A stretch of DNA of 64,000 nucleotides from Chryseobacterium balustinum (GTDB lineage: Bacteria; Bacteroidota; Bacteroidia; Flavobacteriales; Weeksellaceae): the NCBI RefSeq assembly GCF_900168205.1, contig NZ_FUZE01000005.1:124001-188000 (forward strand), in the 5' to 3' direction. Shown one piece after another: positions 17,432 to 25,176 of the stretch. Under the pieces are notes generated by a model. It did not search any database, was not told the origin of the DNA, and saw only the letters and a list, made by a program, of their open reading frames with translations. Every line of letters begins with the position of its first letter. Position 1 is the stretch's first letter. A program made the translations under genes and the position numbers.

Positions 17432-18601
17432 ATGGATACAGAAAATCTAAAAATTCAGATAAAAACATTCTTCGGATTAGAACCTATTCTTGCTGAGGAA
17501 GTTAAAAAACTAGGTGGAAAAAATGTAGAGCTTAAAAATCGTGCAGTTAACTGTGAAGGTGATTTGGGCTTTTTATATAAAATTAATTATTCTGCAAGAA
17601 CGGCATTAAAAGTTTTGGTTCCGATTGATGAATTTAAGGCTTATAACGAAAGCAAATATTACGATAAACTTTTCAAATTTGAATGGGATCAGTTTATGGA
17701 TGTTGATCAGACTTTTGCCATCGATTCTACGGTAAACTCAGAAAGATTCAGTCATTCTCAGTTTATGACCTTTAAAATGAAGGATGCCATTGTAGATTAT
17801 TTTCAAAATAAATACGGGAAAAGACCAAGTATCGAAACGAGATCTCCGGACATCAAATTTCATTTGCATATCGACAGAGAATTGGTGACCATTTCATTAG
17901 ACTCGTCAGGTGATGCGCTGTTTAAAAGAGGATATAGAAGAGAGCAGGGTGAAGCACCAATTAACGAAGTTTTAGCTAGCGGAATGCTACAGTTAGCAGG
18001 TTGGGACGGAAAAGGAAACTTCCTTGACCCAATGTGCGGTTCAGGAACTCTTTTAATTGAAGCGGCAATGATTGCGTTAGACCTTCCGGCTCAGACCTTC
18101 AGAAAAAGGTTTGGTTTCCAAAACTGGAAAAATTATGATGCTGATTTATTTTCAAAAATAAAAGAAGTAAGAATCAATCGTGTGAGAGAATTCACCGGTA
18201 AAATCGTAGGGTACGATATTGATGGCAGAATGTTGAATGCTGCTGAAGCCAACATAGAATCTGCAGAAATGGAAGACATCATCGAAGTAAGAAGAGAGAA
18301 TTTCTTTGATACCAAGAAAGATTTATTCCCTTTGTTGATGGTTTTCAACCCGCCTTACGATGAGAGAATTTCTATTAATGATGACGATTTTTACAAGAAA
18401 ATAGGAGATACTTTCAAAACAAGTTATCCAAATACTTTAGCTTGGCTGATTTCTTCAGACTTAGAAGCGGTAAAGAAAATTGGACTTCGACCTTCAAGAA
18501 AAATAAAACTTTTCAACGGAAAACTGGAAACAAGATTTTTACAGTATGAAATGTATGAAGGAACGAAAAAAATTCATAAATTAGAAAATAAAGAAGACTA
18601 A
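17432..18601 (+). CDS. THUMP domain RNA methyltransferase (RlmL N-terminal half-like)
   Basis: Predicted rRNA guanine N2-methyltransferase of 389 residues, resembling the first half of E. coli RlmKL (m2G2445 of 23S rRNA) without the second methyltransferase half. An N-terminal ferredoxin-like/THUMP region (about 1-160; begins with KTFFGLEPILAEEVKKLGG) binds RNA. The Rossmann domain has motif I FLDPMCGSGTLLIEAAM and the catalytic FNPPYDERI. The stand-alone form is usual in Bacteroidota. Promoter TATTTTTG lies immediately upstream, so the transcript is probably leaderless. A small membrane protein gene follows after three bases. Confidence 0.9.
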   Translation: MDTENLKIQIKTFFGLEPILAEEVKKLGGKNVELKNRAVNCEGDLGFLYKINYSARTALKVLVPIDEFKAYNESKYYDKLFKFEWDQFMDVDQTFAIDSTVNSERFSHSQFMTFKMKDAIVDYFQNKYGKRPSIETRSPDIKFHLHIDRELVTISLDSSGDALFKRGYRREQGEAPINEVLASGMLQLAGWDGKGNFLDPMCGSGTLLIEAAMIALDLPAQTFRKRFGFQNWKNYDADLFSKIKEVRINRVREFTGKIVGYDIDGRMLNAAEANIESAEMEDIIEVRRENFFDTKKDLFPLLMVFNPPYDERISINDDDFYKKIGDTFKTSYPNTLAWLISSDLEAVKKIGLRPSRKIKLFNGKLETRFLQYEMYEGTKKIHKLENKED

Positions 18602-18604
18602 AAT

Positions 18605-19003
18605 ATGCCTTTTAATATTTTTGATGGTTTGGATGCGCTTGTAGATTTGTTGACTTTGGATTTTTCTAAAAATTCATCTTCAAAATCTGCAGTCACTAAA
18701 AAGTCTTCAAAAAAATCAAAATACACAACAGAATTATGGGGTGGAAGCTTTCTTTTGATCGCTTCCATTCTTTATTTTATTGTTTTCAAAGATTCTTTAC
18801 CGAAAGAAAATTATGTACAAACTGTATTGATTTGTACTCTCATCGGTTTTCTTATTTCATTCGTCTTGTTTTTCTCGCTTTATCAGCTCGGGCTTTTTTA
18901 TTTTAAAAGTCTTTTTAAATTTATTTTTTTTAACGGTTCGGTGATTTTGCTGGTCATTTCTTTTGTACTGTTTATGTATTATAAATCAGGAGTTTTCTTG
19001 TAG
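18605..19003 (+). CDS. small membrane protein, 132 residues
   Basis: Unknown protein. The N-terminal ~40 residues are Ser/Lys-rich and polar (SKNSSSKSAVTKKSSKKSK), followed by three or four hydrophobic segments. It begins three bases after the stop of the THUMP methyltransferase and is surely in the same transcript, though no functional link is apparent. A TTTC tetranucleotide tract follows nine bases after the stop codon. Confidence 0.65.
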   Translation: MPFNIFDGLDALVDLLTLDFSKNSSSKSAVTKKSSKKSKYTTELWGGSFLLIASILYFIVFKDSLPKENYVQTVLICTLIGFLISFVLFFSLYQLGLFYFKSLFKFIFFNGSVILLVISFVLFMYYKSGVFL

Positions 19004-19012
19004 AAAATAATT

Positions 19013-19040
19013 TTTCTTTCTTTCTTTCTTTCTTTCTTTC
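19013..19040 (+). repeat. TTTC tetranucleotide repeat, seven units
   Basis: Seven perfect TTTC units in the 3' region between two convergent genes. Such tracts change length by slippage, but this one lies outside coding sequence and between two gene ends. Confidence 0.9.
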
Positions 19041-19141
19041 TTGTTGAATAATATGTGCTTTAAAAAGAATAATCTGTCAATAACGAAATACAATTTGGCT
19101 ACTTCGGAAGGTTTTCTGCCCAAATATTTTAAATAAAACAG

Positions 19142-19489
19142 TTAAATTTCTTCTTTTTTCTGCCAGGGAAATTTACCTTCTACTTCAACTTGAATAGAGA
19201 TGCTCAGAAAAGTACGAATGAGCACAATTAATCCTAAAGCTAAAAGTCGATCTATCGTAGGTTCAGTCACCACTGTTGCGATAATATCTCCTGCAACAAG
19301 GATCTCAAGACCTAATAAAATTGCTTTTCCCAATTCCTGTTTTAGTATTTTGTAAGATCTGGGATTGGCGCTCTGGATAGAAAATATATACTTTACCAAA
19401 GCAATTACTGCTCCGGCGAAAATGGTAAGTACCCCGATAACTTCAATAATTCTGGCGACATAATCTATATAAATTTTAACTTCTTCCAT
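19142..19489 (-). CDS. DUF1622 family membrane protein
   Basis: Small inner-membrane protein of 115 residues matching the DUF1622 family in length and pattern: three hydrophobic segments, with GKAILLGLEILVAGDIIATV (second segment) and LIVLIRTFLSISIQVEVEGK (third) as the best-known part. Function is not established; Gly-Leu-Glu and Asp within the second segment are unusual charged positions in a membrane helix. The gene is alone on its strand. Confidence 0.85.
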   Translation of the reverse strand: MEEVKIYIDYVARIIEVIGVLTIFAGAVIALVKYIFSIQSANPRSYKILKQELGKAILLGLEILVAGDIIATVVTEPTIDRLLALGLIVLIRTFLSISIQVEVEGKFPWQKKEEI

Positions 19490-19905
19490 TTTGATGTAAA
19501 CTTTTAAGAGAGAATTAAGTTAGCAATTTTATTAATAAAAATTAAGTATCAATTAACAAAGCTGTTTAAACTAATTTGAAATTTAACCACAAAAGGAACA
19601 AAAGATAATTATAAAGCTATTATTAGATAATCAAAGTTCTCAAAAGACTAAAAAATCAAAGATTTTTAAAGATTTTTGTGTGCTTTTTTCTTTGTACTTA
19701 TCAACTTTAGATAAAAGTATTTAAATCTTTTGCCTCTTTTGTGATTAAATAAAAAGTTTAAACAAGTTTAACTTATAAAAATTTAGAAATACTAAAATAA
19801 ATCTGGGGGATGAAATTTTCTAAATCATATTAATTTATAATGCTGTATAAAATATTTGATTAAATGATTGATAACTAGAGTGATTGAGAGATTGGTCAAA
19901 AGAGT
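19490..19905. other. 416-base intergenic region with long inverted repeat
   Basis: No gene is visible. A 25-base imperfect inverted repeat (arms 19582-19606 and 19725-19749, 21 of 25 complementary) brackets an AT-rich core that itself contains the direct repeat AAAGATTTTT. The remaining sequence is AT-rich and uninformative. It must contain the DUF1622 promoter near 19490-19560. Confidence 0.6.
19582..19749. repeat. 168-base element with terminal inverted repeats
   Basis: The left arm contains CCACAAAAGGAACAAAAGAT and the right arm the approximate complement ATCTTTTGCCTCTTTTGTG. No open frame lies inside, so this is not an insertion sequence with its own transposase; it could be a non-autonomous palindromic element. 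Confidence 0.5.
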
Positions 19906-20844
19906 TTACATCCACAAAATAACCAGCAAACTTCCCACAGAAATAAGCGCCCACAGCAACACACCCTGAATCAAAGGTTTTATTCCAACAGCTTTCAGTG
20001 CCGTGATGCTCATATTTGAACCAATCAAAAATAAAGTAAGCGTTAAACCTTTTTTGGCAAGAAAAACGATGTTCCCTGAAATAGCTTCCACAGCTGGGAT
20101 GTAAGAGCTTGCTACAATTGCCAGTACAAACAGAAAAATGAAATAGGGGATTTTTATTTTACCCGTTCCATTCTTTTTATTGATAAATGCAAAAAGCAAA
20201 CTTATAGGAATAATCCAAAGCGCACGTTCTAGTTTTACCGTAGTCGCAATTTTCAAAGCTTCATTCCCAAATTTTGAAGATGCTCCTACAACCGAGCTCG
20301 TGTCATGGATTGCAACGGCACACCAAAGACCAAACTGATGCTGATCCATACTTAAAAGGTGCCCCAAAAAAGGAAATAAAAACAAAGCAATAGAATTGAG
20401 CGCAAAGATAGTTGCCAAAGAAACAGACGTTTCGTTTTCGTCAGCTTTTATAACCGGTGCAATAGCAGCAATCGCACTTCCGCCACAAATTGCAGTCCCT
20501 GCGGAAATTAGGGTAGAAGTATTTTTCCGTATTTTCAAAAATTTCCCGATAAGAATTCCTGCGGTTAATGTGAGAAATATGGATGCAACTGTAAATATGA
20601 ATCCTTCTTTCCCGGCTTTTAGTGCTTCGTGAATATTCATTCCGAATCCTAAACCAACCACAGAAAATTGTAACAAAAAACTCGTGATTTTCCCTTGATA
20701 TTCTTTGAATGGATGTTGAATTAATAAAGACACCAAAAACCCTAATACCAATGCTAAAGGAGCATCCATAAAAGGAAGAACGCAAATAAATGCAGCGAAA
20801 AGAAAAATAAATTTTCTGAGCGAAGGTGAAATATTTTTTATCAT
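19906..20844 (-). CDS. YeiH/UPF0324 family putative sulfate exporter
   Basis: Inner-membrane protein of 312 residues with about nine hydrophobic segments. Family signatures include SAGTAICGGSAIAAIAP and AIHDTSSVVGASSKFG, and the ends match full-length members. The family is annotated as a putative sulfate or sulfonate-linked exporter; the substrate is not proven. The LysR-type regulator gene lies 71 bases upstream on the same strand, the frequent partner of yeiH genes, so it is probably the regulator of this transporter. Confidence 0.85.
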   Translation of the reverse strand: MIKNISPSLRKFIFLFAAFICVLPFMDAPLALVLGFLVSLLIQHPFKEYQGKITSFLLQFSVVGLGFGMNIHEALKAGKEGFIFTVASIFLTLTAGILIGKFLKIRKNTSTLISAGTAICGGSAIAAIAPVIKADENETSVSLATIFALNSIALFLFPFLGHLLSMDQHQFGLWCAVAIHDTSSVVGASSKFGNEALKIATTVKLERALWIIPISLLFAFINKKNGTGKIKIPYFIFLFVLAIVASSYIPAVEAISGNIVFLAKKGLTLTLFLIGSNMSITALKAVGIKPLIQGVLLWALISVGSLLVILWM

Positions 20845-20915
20845 AACGATGAATTTCTTTTTACAAAATTCAGAAAACTAAATCACATTCAGTTATGATA
20901 AAATATTATATATTA

Positions 20916-21806
20916 TTACTTTATGTTATTGCTTAAAAACTTCAAAAACAAGTTGGGAATATTTTTTAAAGAACCATGAAGTTCTACAGAATAGAAAGAA
21001 CGCAACATTTCCAGATTATCAATATCTAAAATTTTCAGTTTTCCGGCGATAATTTCGTCAGTGATAGAATAAACGGATACAAAACCAATGCAATCTGATA
21101 CTTTCAAATACGATTTTATGCTTTCGGTACTTCCAAGATAAGCTTCTGTGTGTATGTCTTTTTTGCTGACTCCACTTTGTTTTAAATAGATATTCAAAAT
21201 ATCGAGACTTCCGGAACCTTGTTCGCGGAAAACCCATGGAAACTGTAAAATGTCTTCAATAGTACAGCTGTTTTTTTCTGCTAAATGGTGATTGGTGCTC
21301 ACGGTACAAACCAATTCGTCTTTTCCAATCTCTGCATATTTCAGTTGTGGTTTTCCGGAAACTCCTTCAATAAATCCGACATCAATTTTTTTTTGAATCA
21401 GTAAATTTTCAATTTCTTCCGTATTATTGTTGAATAAAGTGATCTCAATTCCTTTGTGTTGTGAAGCAAATTGTGCTAAGATTTTCGGAAGAATATATTG
21501 TGCAATAGTCGTACTTGCACCAATTTTAAGCGTTCCTTCGTATTTATTATTAACCTGATTCATGACGAATTTTCCTTCTTCGTAAAGATTCAGGATTTCT
21601 TCTGCAAAAGCCGAATATTTTTCACCTTCCAACGTTAATTTCACGCCTTGTTTCGTTCGTTCAAATAGCTGAACCCCCAACTCATCTTCCAGAGTCTTGA
21701 TATGTTTACTTACCGCGGGTTGAGTGATGAACAGGGCTTCTGAAGCTTTAGAGAAATTCAGATGTTTTTTTACTTCCAGCAAAACTTTTAGTCGAAAATC
21801 GGACAT
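20916..21806 (-). CDS. LysR-type transcriptional regulator
   Basis: DNA-binding regulator of 296 residues. The N-terminal winged helix-turn-helix is clear (HLNFSKASEALFITQPAVSK, residues about 16-35; then LEDELGVQLFERTKQG). The effector-binding domain occupies about 90-290, beginning LKIGASTTIAQYILP. The gene is directly upstream of, and on the same strand as, the YeiH-type exporter, which is unlike the usual divergent layout of LysR targets. It may be co-transcribed with the exporter. A YeiE/CysB-like role in sulfur metabolism is plausible but unproven. Confidence 0.9.
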   Translation of the reverse strand: MSDFRLKVLLEVKKHLNFSKASEALFITQPAVSKHIKTLEDELGVQLFERTKQGVKLTLEGEKYSAFAEEILNLYEEGKFVMNQVNNKYEGTLKIGASTTIAQYILPKILAQFASQHKGIEITLFNNNTEEIENLLIQKKIDVGFIEGVSGKPQLKYAEIGKDELVCTVSTNHHLAEKNSCTIEDILQFPWVFREQGSGSLDILNIYLKQSGVSKKDIHTEAYLGSTESIKSYLKVSDCIGFVSVYSITDEIIAGKLKILDIDNLEMLRSFYSVELHGSLKNIPNLFLKFLSNNIK

Positions 21807-21839
21807 GAAATTTTTTTATAAAAGTAACTAATTTTTGTT

Positions 21840-21867
21840 TTTGACTAACAATTCAATTCTACATTTG
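21840..21867 (+). promoter_or_regulatory. promoter of the glycosyltransferase gene
   Basis: TACATTTG at 21860-21867 is a full -7 match; TTTG at 21840-21843 (16 bases away) or 21834-21837 (22 bases) could be the -33 element. It supports the start codon at 21883, because the longer possible reading frame would begin upstream of this promoter. Confidence 0.6.
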
Positions 21868-21882
21868 CACACTGCTGTACAA

Positions 21883-22935
21883 ATGGTTATTTTTGAGAAC
21901 GATTTTCTAAACAATATTACGACCTACAATTTGAAACCTACTATCTCCATCGTTGTTGCTATTTTTAACCGAAAAGACGAACTTTTTGAGCTTCTTAATT
22001 CACTCAATTCTCAGACTGATAAAGACTTTGAGGTAATTATTGTTGATGATGGTTCTTTGATTGATTTGAAACCTACGATTCATCAATTTGAAGAAATTTT
22101 AAACATAAAATATTTCAGAAAAGACAATTCAGGACCTGGTTTATCAAGAAATTACGGTGCTAAAAGAGCGGCAAATGATTGGTTGGTTTTTGTAGACAGT
22201 GATGTGATTGTAGAGAAAGATTATATTGAAAATATTAAAAACGATATTCTTACCATTCCTTGTGATGCTTTTGGGGGAGCCGATAAAGCGCATAAAGGTT
22301 TTAATCTGATGCAGAAAGCGATTTCCTATTCTATGACTTCTGTTTTTACAACTGGGGGAATTAGAGGAAGTAAAAAAGCCGTTTCAAAATTTCAACCCAG
22401 AAGTTTTAATATGGGAGTTAAAAAAGACGTTTTCGAAAAAGTAGGTGGGTTTTCGGAGATGAGAATAGGTGAAGACCCAGATTTGTCGATGACACTTTGG
22501 GAAAATGGCTTTACAACCGCTTTTTTTGATGACATTGCGGTGTATCACAAAAGAAGGGTAGACTTCGGGAAATTTTCAAAACAAGTCTATCAATTCGGTT
22601 GCGCAAGACCGATTCTTAATCAAAGACATCCTAATTATGTGAAAATTTCTTTTGCTTTTCCGACGTTGTTTTTTCTTGGTTACGTTTTCGGATTTATTGA
22701 ATATTTTATTTTAGAAAAAGGTTTTATTCTGTCTCTTTTCGGATTGTACACCTTCATGGTTTTGATTCATGCTACAATAGTTACTAAAAATATTGCAATT
22801 GGCGCAATGGCAGTGATTTCAACGTATATTCAAATGTTTTCTTATGGGTATGGTTTCTTAAAATCCTGGATTTTATTAAATGTTTTAAAAATGAAACCTG
22901 AGGATGCATTTCCTAAACATTTTCATAAGATTTAA
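21883..22935 (+). CDS. family 2 glycosyltransferase
   Basis: Membrane-associated glycosyltransferase of about 350 residues. The GT-A fold begins TISIVVAIFNRKDELFELLN; nucleotide-sugar binding is shown by IVDDGS and the metal-binding DxD-like VFVDSDVIV. EDPDLSMTLWENG is the usual region of the catalytic base. Two to three hydrophobic segments close the protein (about 255-330). I start it at the ATG at 21883, not at the open TTG at 21835, because a promoter lies between them. It probably builds a surface polysaccharide or glycolipid; donor and acceptor are unknown. It has no co-directional neighbour. Confidence 0.85.
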   Translation: MVIFENDFLNNITTYNLKPTISIVVAIFNRKDELFELLNSLNSQTDKDFEVIIVDDGSLIDLKPTIHQFEEILNIKYFRKDNSGPGLSRNYGAKRAANDWLVFVDSDVIVEKDYIENIKNDILTIPCDAFGGADKAHKGFNLMQKAISYSMTSVFTTGGIRGSKKAVSKFQPRSFNMGVKKDVFEKVGGFSEMRIGEDPDLSMTLWENGFTTAFFDDIAVYHKRRVDFGKFSKQVYQFGCARPILNQRHPNYVKISFAFPTLFFLGYVFGFIEYFILEKGFILSLFGLYTFMVLIHATIVTKNIAIGAMAVISTYIQMFSYGYGFLKSWILLNVLKMKPEDAFPKHFHKI

Positions 22936-23140
22936 ATTTTTATCTTTTTTAACGCAAAGGTTTATATGGATGATCTATGATTTTAAGAGGCAAAGGCAAA
23001 TAAATTTGCTTCGCTAAGCTTGAAAATATATTTTCATCAAATTGACTTGTTGATTCTTCTTTTCTTTTTAAAATAGATATTTAAAATTTTCCAAAAAAAT
23101 AATAAAAGCTGCCAAAATTTTGACAGCTTTTATACAATAA
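22936..23140. other. intergenic region with short GCAAAGG-type repeats
   Basis: The sequence has ACGCAAAGG, GGCAAAGGC and AAATTTGCTTCGCTAAGCTTG pieces, which look like a worn copy of a dispersed AT-rich element seen in related genomes. No reading frame or clear signal other than the terminator at its right end is visible. Confidence 0.4.
23102..23131 (-). terminator. terminator after the methionine gamma-lyase-like gene
   Basis: AAAAGCTG-CAAAATTTTG-CAGCTTTT forms a hairpin (one mismatch) ten bases beyond the stop codon. Confidence 0.7.
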
Positions 23141-24370
23141 TTAGAATATGGATGAAATGGTTTCATGGTTTAGAACGCCTGTTTTGAGCATGCATTCTTT
23201 CATCTTTTCGTAGGTACGTTCAATATCGTGATCGAGACCGATTGAGAATCTTATTAATCCGTCAGAAATTCCCATTGCTTCACGTTCCTCTTCGGGAATT
23301 TCCGATGAAGTTGAGCTTCCGGAGCATGAGAATAATGTTTTGTAAAAGCCTAAACTTACCGCTAAATAGCCCAGATTTTCCTGCTGCATCATTTCCATCA
23401 GTTCGTTGGCTTTATCGGTTGTTCCGGCATCTAAAGTCAGCAATCCTCCAAATCCGAATTCTTCATGCATCATACTTTTCATTAAATCATGATTTTTGTG
23501 AGACTTCAAACCTGGGTAAGAGACTTTTAAACCATTTTTCTCAAATCTTTCAGCTAAAAATAAAGCATTGTGACTGTGCTGTTTCATTCTGATATGAAGC
23601 GTTCTTAAATTTTTAAGAATACTTGCTGAGCGGAAACTGTCCATTGTAGGACCCAAAAGCATACACGCTCCGTTGTTTACATTTTTAGTGTCATTAATGA
23701 ATTCTTGGCTTCCACAATAAACTCCACCCACGGTATCGCTGCTTCCGTTGATGAATTTGGTTAAACTGTGAATTACAATATCTGCTCCCAAAAGAGTAGG
23801 AGAGATGGTAAGTGGAGAGAAAGTGTTGTCTACAATAAGTTTTAGGTTATGCCTTTTGCAGATTTCCGAAAGTTTCCTAAGGTCGGCAACTTCCAAAAGA
23901 GGATTGCTTACACTTTCGCAATATATAATCTTTGTGTTTTCGTTAATCGCATTTTCTATAGATTCAAAATTATTGATATCTACAAATGAAGTTTCAATTT
24001 GAAATGGCGGCAGAAAATTTTTCATAAAAGCATACGTTCCGCCGTAAATTGTTCTGCTTGAAATAATATGGTCACCCGATTTGCAAACCTGCATCAAAAC
24101 AGAAGTGATCGCTCCCATTCCTGAAGCGGTAACATTGGCAGCTTCGGTATTTTCCATTTTTGCCAAAGCCTCAGAAAGGTAAAGGTTCATCGGTGAGGAA
24201 TGTCTTGAATATAGATAACAACCTTCCGCATTTCCTTCGAAAGTGTCAAACATTGTTTTCGCTGAAAGAAAAGTGTATGTTGAACTATCCGAAATTGACG
24301 GATTTACGCCTCCGAATTCACCGAAATACTGAAGATCCTGTATCTCATTTGCTGCATTGAAATGGTTCAT
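23141..24370 (-). CDS. PLP-dependent trans-sulfuration enzyme, methionine gamma-lyase-like
   Basis: Pyridoxal-phosphate enzyme of the Cys/Met metabolism family (cystathionine gamma-synthase/lyase, methionine gamma-lyase), about 409 residues, cytoplasmic. PLP phosphate binding is seen in TASGMGAITSVLMQVCKSGD, the active-site region in LKLIVDNTFSP, and the PLP lysine in HSLTKFINGSSD. YSRHSSPMNLYLSEALAKME is the family N-terminal segment. I use ATG 24370; the open frame extends 12 codons upstream to 24406 without better support. The divergent Lrp/AsnC gene suggests control by an amino acid, which favours a degradative role. The exact substrate is uncertain. Confidence 0.85.
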   Translation of the reverse strand: MNHFNAANEIQDLQYFGEFGGVNPSISDSSTYTFLSAKTMFDTFEGNAEGCYLYSRHSSPMNLYLSEALAKMENTEAANVTASGMGAITSVLMQVCKSGDHIISSRTIYGGTYAFMKNFLPPFQIETSFVDINNFESIENAINENTKIIYCESVSNPLLEVADLRKLSEICKRHNLKLIVDNTFSPLTISPTLLGADIVIHSLTKFINGSSDTVGGVYCGSQEFINDTKNVNNGACMLLGPTMDSFRSASILKNLRTLHIRMKQHSHNALFLAERFEKNGLKVSYPGLKSHKNHDLMKSMMHEEFGFGGLLTLDAGTTDKANELMEMMQQENLGYLAVSLGFYKTLFSCSGSSTSSEIPEEEREAMGISDGLIRFSIGLDHDIERTYEKMKECMLKTGVLNHETISSIF

Positions 24371-24450
24371 ATTTTTTTGTTTTAAAAATGAATATTTCCG
24401 ATGCATATAACAACTATAATTTAAATATTTAGAAAATAAAACTATTAAAT

Positions 24451-24499
24451 ATTATTTTAGTAGAATATAAGTTGGTTATATTTGCTTTATTCTAAATTT
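24451..24499. promoter_or_regulatory. lrp-like promoter with flanking inverted repeat
   Basis: TATATTTG at 24477-24484 is a full -7 match for the Lrp-type gene. TAGAATA upstream and TATTCTA downstream form a 7-base inverted repeat around it, a plausible binding site for the regulator itself. Confidence 0.4.
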
Positions 24500-24515
24500 T
24501 AGTAAAATATTATCT

Positions 24516-24974
24516 ATGACTTTTGATGAAACCGATAAAAAACTGTTGCAATATTTACAGGAAGACTGTAAACAAACTACCAAAGAGCTGTCTTACAAGC
24601 TAGGTCTTTCGGTAACCGCAGTTTATGAGCGCATCAGAAAGCTTGAAAACTCTGGTGTAATTTCCAAATATGTTGCATTGGTAGACAAAACAAAAATTGA
24701 CAGGAAGTTTTTGATTTTATGCCATGTAAAATTAACGCAGCACAAAAAAGAATATGTGATGCAGTTTGAAAAAGAAGTGATGAATCTACAGGAGGTCACC
24801 GAATGCTTCCATGTAAGCGGCGATTACGATTATATTTTGAAAATAAGTTTGAAAGATATGGATGATTACAGAAACTTTATGTTGACCAAACTCACAACTT
24901 TGCAACATATTGCAAGTACGCATAGCTCTTTTACGATCTCTGAGGTGAAAAATACGACCAAAATTATTCTGTAA
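24516..24974 (+). CDS. Lrp/AsnC family transcriptional regulator
   Basis: Amino acid-responsive regulator of 152 residues. The N-terminal helix-turn-helix (ELSYKLGLSVTAVYERIRKL, residues about 24-43) is followed by the RAM effector domain (VTECFHVSGDYDYILKISLK is the typical ligand-binding/oligomer region). It is divergent from the methionine gamma-lyase-like gene, 145 bases apart, a common regulator-target layout. It probably represses or activates that gene in response to methionine or a related amino acid; the effector is inferred, not seen. Confidence 0.9.
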   Translation: MTFDETDKKLLQYLQEDCKQTTKELSYKLGLSVTAVYERIRKLENSGVISKYVALVDKTKIDRKFLILCHVKLTQHKKEYVMQFEKEVMNLQEVTECFHVSGDYDYILKISLKDMDDYRNFMLTKLTTLQHIASTHSSFTISEVKNTTKIIL

Positions 24975-25000
24975 GCAAAGCTTTACGTTGATTTTATTTA

Positions 25001-25146
25001 GAGCAGCTTAGAACTTCGTTCGTAAACTTCGATAAAAGCCTTCGCTTTTTTCTCATTTATGCCCTCTGTTCCCGCTTTTTTACAATTTCCCTCGCATTTT
25101 CCTTTCCTAAAATTATAAAAAGAGCTCCACTCAGGTCGGGCTGCGT
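25001..25146 (+). repeat. structured intergenic repeat, copy 2 (long)
   Basis: It begins GAGCAGCTTAGAAC and ends AAAAAGAGCTCCACTCAGG followed by TCGGGCTGC. The final ~30 bases match the end of the element at 62509-62590 at about 25 positions. The ends GCAGC and GCTGC can pair, and an inner GCTTTTTTA can pair with TATAAAAAGAGC. The middle is longer than in the other copies. Confidence 0.6.
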
Positions 25147-25176
25147 ACAATTCGATGTTTTAAAATATGATTTAAA

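Noticed and set aside
19582..19749. Insertion sequence
   Set aside because: Inverted ends exist, but no transposase frame or target duplication is visible.
20441..20785. 114-codon minus-strand open frame inside the YeiH gene
   Set aside because: It overlaps a clear membrane transporter gene in another frame; its translation has no recognisable domain.
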